A stretch of 64,000 nt of DNA from Rubellicoccus peritrichatus (GTDB lineage Bacteria; Verrucomicrobiota; Verrucomicrobiia; Opitutales; Cerasicoccaceae). Of the stretch, positions 59,668 to 64,000 are shown one piece after another (position 1 is the stretch's first letter; the number at the start of each line of letters is the position of its first letter). Both the position numbers and the translations under genes were made by a program. The notes under the pieces are model-generated. The model did not search any database, had not been told where the DNA came from, and saw nothing but the letters and a program-made list of their open reading frames with translations. The stretch spans positions 1,798,001-1,862,000 of the forward strand of contig NZ_CP136920.1 in the NCBI RefSeq assembly GCF_033100135.1, written 5' to 3'.

Positions 59668-62600
59668 TTATTGAGAGGCCGCTGCCTTTTGTTCGATTGA
59701 GTGTTTTGCGGCCTTGCGGCAAAATGTGTAGAAGATTGCAGGTGTGACACCGAGTCCAAGCAGGGTGGAGCTAATGAGACCACCAACGATCACAACGGCA
59801 ATTGGATTGAGGATTTCCTTCCCGGGTTCGTTTGCAGCCAGAAGCAACGGAATGAGTGCCAAGCCTGCAGATATCGCAGTCATCATGACGGGGATTAGGC
59901 GCTCCAATGTGCCGCGCTCGACCATTGCCCTGGTGAATCCTTCACCTTCATGACGCATCAGGTGCAGATAATGAGATATCAGCATAATATTATTTCGTGC
60001 TGCAATTCCACTGACTGCGATAAACCCAACAAGGGTTGCGATGCTTATATTATTCAGGGTATAGCCAGTGTAAAGAATCCCACCGATCAGTGATATCGGT
60101 ATGATGGTAAACACAAGCATGACAAAGGTCAGGCTGCGGAAGTAGCTGTAGAGCAGAACCCCAATCACGGCCAGGACGATTGCCGAGGTGATCATAATGA
60201 TGCGTTTGGCTTCAGCCTGTGCCTGATACTCACCTTCGAATGATATGGTATAACCGGCAGGCAGCTTAACCTGTTCATTGACTACTGCTTGAAGTTCTTC
60301 TACGGCGGTATTCAGGTCCGGTATGGTTGGATTGATCGAAACGACAAAGCGCCGTAATGTGTTTTCCCGAAGGATGGTGTTGGGACCGGTTGCATGGCGG
60401 ATATCTACGACATAACGGAGCGGAATCTGTTGTCCACTGAGTGTATCAATATATAAGTTGGACAGTTTTTCCGGTGATTCACGCCATTCCTGCGGTAAGC
60501 GAACGACCAGATCGTAAACGCGTTGGCCTTCGTAAATTTCTGCCACGGCTTCTCCACCCATGAGTGTGGCCAGTTGTTCATTCAACTCACCCGGTGTGAT
60601 CCCGTAGGCGAGGGCGCGCTCGCGGTCCACTTCAATGCGGAGCTGCGGGATCGGTGCCTGTTGCTCCATGCGGGCTTCTTCCAGGCCGGGAATGGAACGT
60701 GCGATGGCAGTGACCTGTTTGCCGAGCCTGCGTAACTCATCGAGATTAGGTCCATATATTTTAACGGCAACCTTTGCCGAGACACCACTGAGCATATGGC
60801 CGATGCGATCGGACAAGGGTGTGCTCAGCGCGCTGAATGTGCCGGGCAGTGTTCGCATTGTTGTGCGAATGTCCTCTTTGATTTCGGCCTGGCTGCGCTC
60901 GGTTTCTTCAAGGAACTCCACATCAAACTCCACTGTCGAAACCGGGACAACGTGATCGCCTCGCTCTGCTCTGCCAACCCGGTAACCCACGGTTTTTACC
61001 TCCGGTATTTGTAACAAAAGATCCTGTGCTGTGTCGGCGATCTCCGTGGTTTGTTTAAGCGATGTTCCAGGTGCGGTGGTGGTTGCGACGAGGACGGTTG
61101 GCTCCCGGAATGGAGGTAGGAAGTTGCCTCCCATGTTTATGAGGACTCCATAAGCTATATATAAGAGTATGCCAGTGAAAAAGAGAACGAGTAGTGGGTA
61201 GGAGAGTGATACTTTCAGCCAGGTGTGTTTAAAGACCCACTTCAAGCCTGCTGCCACGAAACCATCGCCATGCTCTTTCCCAGGCTTGGGATTCAGGAGA
61301 AAGGAACTTAATACCGGGATCACGGTGAGTGATACAAAAAAGGATGCCGCCATGCTGACCATTGTTGCAACTGCGATGGGGGCGAAGAGTCTTCCTTCGA
61401 CGCCGCTCAGTGCCAGCAGGGGCAGGAATACGAGAATAATCAGCACAGTTGCGTAAAGAATCGATGATCGCACCTCAGCCGAAGCTTGGGCGATGACTTC
61501 CAGTCGTGGCTTTGGTTCTTTGAATGAAGCGTTTTCCCGAAGGCGCCGAAAGACGTTCTCGACATCAACGATGGCATCATCCACCACCATGCCGATGGCA
61601 ACAGCCAGACCGCCAAGTGTCATTGAGTTTACACTCAGGTCAAAGAGCGCAAATACAATGACCGTGATCCCTAGTGACAGCGGTATTGCTGTTAAGGTGA
61701 TGAGTGTAATGCGAACGTTGAGGAGAAAGAGAATCAAGGTTAGCGCCACCATGATGGCACCGTCACGAAGTGCTTCTTCCAGATTGCCAATGGCCAGATG
61801 AATAAAATCTGCCTGGCGGTAAACAGTGACCAGCTCAACGCCTTCGGGCAGGGTTTTGCCGATGTCTGTAATCACGTCTTCGACTTGTTTCGTCAAGGCA
61901 AGCGTGTCGAAGCCTGGTGATTTTGTAACACTGAGAATAATCCCGGGATAGCCGCGTATTGTTTCACCATTTTCTACTTCCAGCTCCTTTGAGCCCAACC
62001 CTGCTTCGCCTCGCATGGGTTCGACATCCCATGCGATGTCGGCGACATCACTCAATCGAATTGGCCGGTCATTTTCATAGCGGACAACCGTATCGCCGAT
62101 GGCATTCATATCGGTTGTCATTGCGAGGTTGCGCACCATGATTTCCTTGGCGGAATCAGTCAGGAAGCCGCCGGTTGTGTTCCTGATTGCATTGGCGGTT
62201 GCATCACGGATTTGTTCAAAGGTTACCTCCAGGGCGAGCATGCGATCGGGGCTGGGTTGCACTTGCAATTGCTTTACACCGCCACCCATGGACAACACTT
62301 CTGCGATTCCTGGAATCGATTGCAGTCTCCTCGCAACAGTCCAGTCGGCGATGACACGCAGGTCACGTGGTTCTGTTTCATCGCTCGGGTCAATCAGACC
62401 GACGAGCATGATATTACCCATGAGTGAAGCAACGGGTGTCAGGTAAGGTGTGATGCCCTCCGGCAGTTCTGCTGCGGCTCCGGTTAATCGTTCCTGGACA
62501 AATTGTCGGGCCTGATAGATGTCGGTGCCCCAATCGAATTCGACAAAGATGAGTGATAAGCCCACGTCATTGACGGCTCGTAACCGTGTCACTCCGGTTA

Positions 62601-62826
62601 CGCCCATCAATGAATTCTCCAGTGGAATGGTGACAAGTGTTTCGACTTCCTCCGGAGCCAATCCTGGCGATTCCGTCAGTATGGTTACCGTTGGCTTGGT
62701 TAAGTCCGGTAATACTTCGACTGGCAGATTCATCGCCTGACGCACGCCAAGAACAAGGATCACCAGTGCACCAACCAGTATCAGCGCACGTTGCGAAAGG
62801 GAAAAGCGTATCAGCTGGTTAAGCAT
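59668..62826 (-). CDS. CzcA-like RND efflux permease
   Basis: About 1052 aa from ATG at 62826 (MLNQLIRFSLSQRALILVG); a longer frame to 62859 runs into the upstream gene. Motifs: MNLPVEVLPDLTKPTVTILT, EVETLVTIPLENSLMGVTGV, IGMVVDDAIVDVENVFRRLR in TM4, and GGNFLPPFREPTVLVATTTA. The paired Asp-Asp in TM4 is the proton-relay pattern also seen in HAE-type pumps, but the overall sequence and neighbours point to metals. The ATG overlaps the stop of the adaptor gene upstream (ATGCTTAA). Confidence 0.93.
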   Translation of the reverse strand: MLNQLIRFSLSQRALILVGALVILVLGVRQAMNLPVEVLPDLTKPTVTILTESPGLAPEEVETLVTIPLENSLMGVTGVTRLRAVNDVGLSLIFVEFDWGTDIYQARQFVQERLTGAAAELPEGITPYLTPVASLMGNIMLVGLIDPSDETEPRDLRVIADWTVARRLQSIPGIAEVLSMGGGVKQLQVQPSPDRMLALEVTFEQIRDATANAIRNTTGGFLTDSAKEIMVRNLAMTTDMNAIGDTVVRYENDRPIRLSDVADIAWDVEPMRGEAGLGSKELEVENGETIRGYPGIILSVTKSPGFDTLALTKQVEDVITDIGKTLPEGVELVTVYRQADFIHLAIGNLEEALRDGAIMVALTLILFLLNVRITLITLTAIPLSLGITVIVFALFDLSVNSMTLGGLAVAIGMVVDDAIVDVENVFRRLRENASFKEPKPRLEVIAQASAEVRSSILYATVLIILVFLPLLALSGVEGRLFAPIAVATMVSMAASFFVSLTVIPVLSSFLLNPKPGKEHGDGFVAAGLKWVFKHTWLKVSLSYPLLVLFFTGILLYIAYGVLINMGGNFLPPFREPTVLVATTTAPGTSLKQTTEIADTAQDLLLQIPEVKTVGYRVGRAERGDHVVPVSTVEFDVEFLEETERSQAEIKEDIRTTMRTLPGTFSALSTPLSDRIGHMLSGVSAKVAVKIYGPNLDELRRLGKQVTAIARSIPGLEEARMEQQAPIPQLRIEVDRERALAYGITPGELNEQLATLMGGEAVAEIYEGQRVYDLVVRLPQEWRESPEKLSNLYIDTLSGQQIPLRYVVDIRHATGPNTILRENTLRRFVVSINPTIPDLNTAVEELQAVVNEQVKLPAGYTISFEGEYQAQAEAKRIIMITSAIVLAVIGVLLYSYFRSLTFVMLVFTIIPISLIGGILYTGYTLNNISIATLVGFIAVSGIAARNNIMLISHYLHLMRHEGEGFTRAMVERGTLERLIPVMMTAISAGLALIPLLLAANEPGKEILNPIAVVIVGGLISSTLLGLGVTPAIFYTFCRKAAKHSIEQKAAASQ

Positions 62827-63973
62827 TCTCTTCGCCCTTTCGCGTATGGCGCTTTGCAAGTAGTCGTTGCAGTACGACGAGGAAGAGGCATGTCATGACT
62901 GCGGCATAGATCAGCAAAGGCATGTTCGTTTTTGCTTCGGGTTCAGGCAGCATTCCCTGGGCTGCCAGTTTCGCTTTGCGATTCGCCTCACGTTGCTCGT
63001 CCGTCATTTCAGAGCCGTCTTCATTGTGCTCATGGCCATGGGCGGCATCGAGCGCTTCTTTCAGCGACATGCTGCTTCCGCCTCCGGTAAAGCTTAGTAG
63101 GTATGAGCCGCGGGTGACCACTTCGTCGCCCGGGAAAAGCCCACTCAGGATTTCAACAGACTCATCGTTTTGCTCACCGACAACAACGGGCACGCGGACG
63201 AAACCATTGGCCAGATCGAAATCACGAACAAAGACAACACGTTGCGATGGGTCGCCCTGGATGGAGTCTTCGGGGACAGCAAGGATATCCCCGCGAGTGG
63301 CAATGATAATTGAGAACTCGGCTCGCATGCCTGGGCGTAATTTTCCATCGGGGTTTGCAACTTGAAAGATACCTTCAATCGTTCCGGCTTGACGGTCGGC
63401 ATCGACACCAAATCGTGTCAAGGTGGCCATAATGGTTTCATCTCCCAAGGCTTGGACATGAATTCGCGCCTTGGTGCCAATCCCGATTTGTGATGCTTCT
63501 TTCTCCGGTATTTGTGCGACAGCCCACATTTGTGAGCGATCCGAGATATCCATCATCTCAGCTTCGGGTTCTACGGGTTGCCCGAGTTGAACATGCGAGC
63601 TGATAACCAAGCCATCCTGCGGCGCTGTCAAAGTGACCGTTGGCGGCGGGTTGCCAAGCTGGCGGCTTTCTACTTTTGCCAGCACTTGTCCCTTCTTGAC
63701 AGTATCACCCTCGAAGGCCTCAAGCTCGACCACGCGACCGGCAATGCGCGTTGATAATACAGAATGATTTTCAGGGATTTGCTCTATGCGACCAATTGCA
63801 AACAGGGTCGTTTCAAAAACCTGCTCTTCGACCTCCACGGATTCGATGCGGAGATTTTTTATTCCGTTGTCATCCAGGATGATCGTGTTATCGGCCCGAT
63901 TGGCGGCAAAGCCAACTTGTGCCGATAGAAAACTAAAAATGCAAAGTACTGATAAGTGTGATTTATTCGTCAT
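62819..63973 (-). CDS. CzcB-like RND periplasmic adaptor with C-terminal membrane helix
   Basis: 384 aa with signal peptide (about 1-23). Adaptor core: VLSTRIAGRVVELEAFEGD, VKKGQVLAKVESRQLGN, then DGLVISSHVQLGQPVEPEAE and the beta-barrel and membrane-proximal parts ending VVTRGSYLLSFTGG. Near the C-terminus is a His stretch (AAHGHEHNEDG) followed by an unusual predicted membrane helix (about 350-372, LLIYAAVMTCLFLVVLQRLL) and a basic tail. It works with the permease it overlaps by 8 bases. Any TolC-like gene of its own would lie beyond the right edge; the 27 bases there are too few to tell. Confidence 0.92.
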   Translation of the reverse strand: MTNKSHLSVLCIFSFLSAQVGFAANRADNTIILDDNGIKNLRIESVEVEEQVFETTLFAIGRIEQIPENHSVLSTRIAGRVVELEAFEGDTVKKGQVLAKVESRQLGNPPPTVTLTAPQDGLVISSHVQLGQPVEPEAEMMDISDRSQMWAVAQIPEKEASQIGIGTKARIHVQALGDETIMATLTRFGVDADRQAGTIEGIFQVANPDGKLRPGMRAEFSIIIATRGDILAVPEDSIQGDPSQRVVFVRDFDLANGFVRVPVVVGEQNDESVEILSGLFPGDEVVTRGSYLLSFTGGGSSMSLKEALDAAHGHEHNEDGSEMTDEQREANRKAKLAAQGMLPEPEAKTNMPLLIYAAVMTCLFLVVLQRLLAKRHTRKGEENA

Positions 63974-64000
63974 GGCTAATGGTCTCGTTCATTGATGAGT

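Noticed and set aside
1-64000. tRNA, rRNA, CRISPR arrays, integrase or IS transposase
   Set aside because: I looked for regularly spaced repeats, tRNA-like cloverleaf patterns, and recombinase or DDE motifs in the proteins and saw none. A tRNA or CRISPR scanning program would be decisive.

Overview
The window looks like chromosomal DNA from a marine-type Verrucomicrobiota, most likely class Opitutia (Puniceicoccales-like). This is inferred from protein style, not from a marker gene. The clues are exported proteins with a DxDGDGLxNLxEYA-type segment (46115-48445), a C-terminal WxxG-rich repeat module (44680-46005), a single short prepilin of the kind common in that phylum, a DUF4838 exported protein, and GxxExxY/PDDEXK_3 repeat units. 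No rRNA, tRNA, CRISPR array, integrase or classical transposase was seen.

Region 1 (1-16 kb, + strand, visibly AT-richer than the rest) is an exopolysaccharide/O-antigen locus cut by the left edge. It holds five glycosyltransferases, an MBOAT O-acyltransferase with an AlgJ/SGNH-like partner, a fused alcohol-dehydrogenase/Gfo-Idh oxidoreductase, a heparinase II/III-like protein, the UDP-GlcNAc 2-epimerase WecB, a WcaF-like acetyltransferase and an exported DUF4838 protein. It appears to encode building, O-acetylation and trimming of a glycan. No flippase, polymerase or ABC exporter is visible, so these probably lie to the left.

Region 2 (16.0-21.8 kb, + strand) is the most unusual part. A PglC-type initiating phosphoglycosyltransferase and a PglD-type N-acyltransferase bracket a complete small acyl-building cassette: two carrier proteins, two short-chain reductases, an acyl-adenylating enzyme and a KAS III-like synthase. 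The best reading is that the first sugar of a glycan receives a dedicated (hydroxy)acyl group. queF, with a strong terminator, closes this strand.

Region 3 (22.3-30.6 kb) holds housekeeping and mixed genes: a possible 30-residue small protein with its own promoter and hairpin leader, tyrA-aroA, a GH125 alpha-mannosidase, a membrane-anchored coiled-coil protein with a formylglycine-generating-enzyme-like domain coupled to a 47-residue membrane peptide, a PIN-TRAM protein and a type IV prepilin.

Region 4 (30.6-43.1 kb) starts with a GT-C membrane glycosyltransferase. Facing it is a tightly overlapping nine-gene minus-strand operon for an amino-sugar nucleotide and its lipid-linked transfer (Gfo/Idh dehydrogenase, WbpD/WlbB-like acetyltransferase, epimerase/dehydratase, two DegT aminotransferases, PglD-like acyltransferase, GT2, methyltransferase, GT-C). 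A DedA/TVP38-type protein and another GT2 follow.

Region 5 (43.3-50.8 kb) has xseA, an exported papain-fold protein, a large di-heme oxidoreductase and a transporter fused to a solute-binding domain. A roughly 970-base non-coding stretch full of inverted repeats follows.

Region 6 (51.7-64 kb, minus strand) is a heavy-metal efflux locus: an adaptor and RND permease, a His/Cys-rich periplasmic protein, a TolC-like channel, a CusB-like adaptor with two metal-binding modules, and a CusA-like permease. A GxxExxY nuclease-fold gene bracketed by 33-bp inverted repeats has landed between the CusB- and CusA-like genes. Shorter gene-less versions of similar repeats lie nearby.
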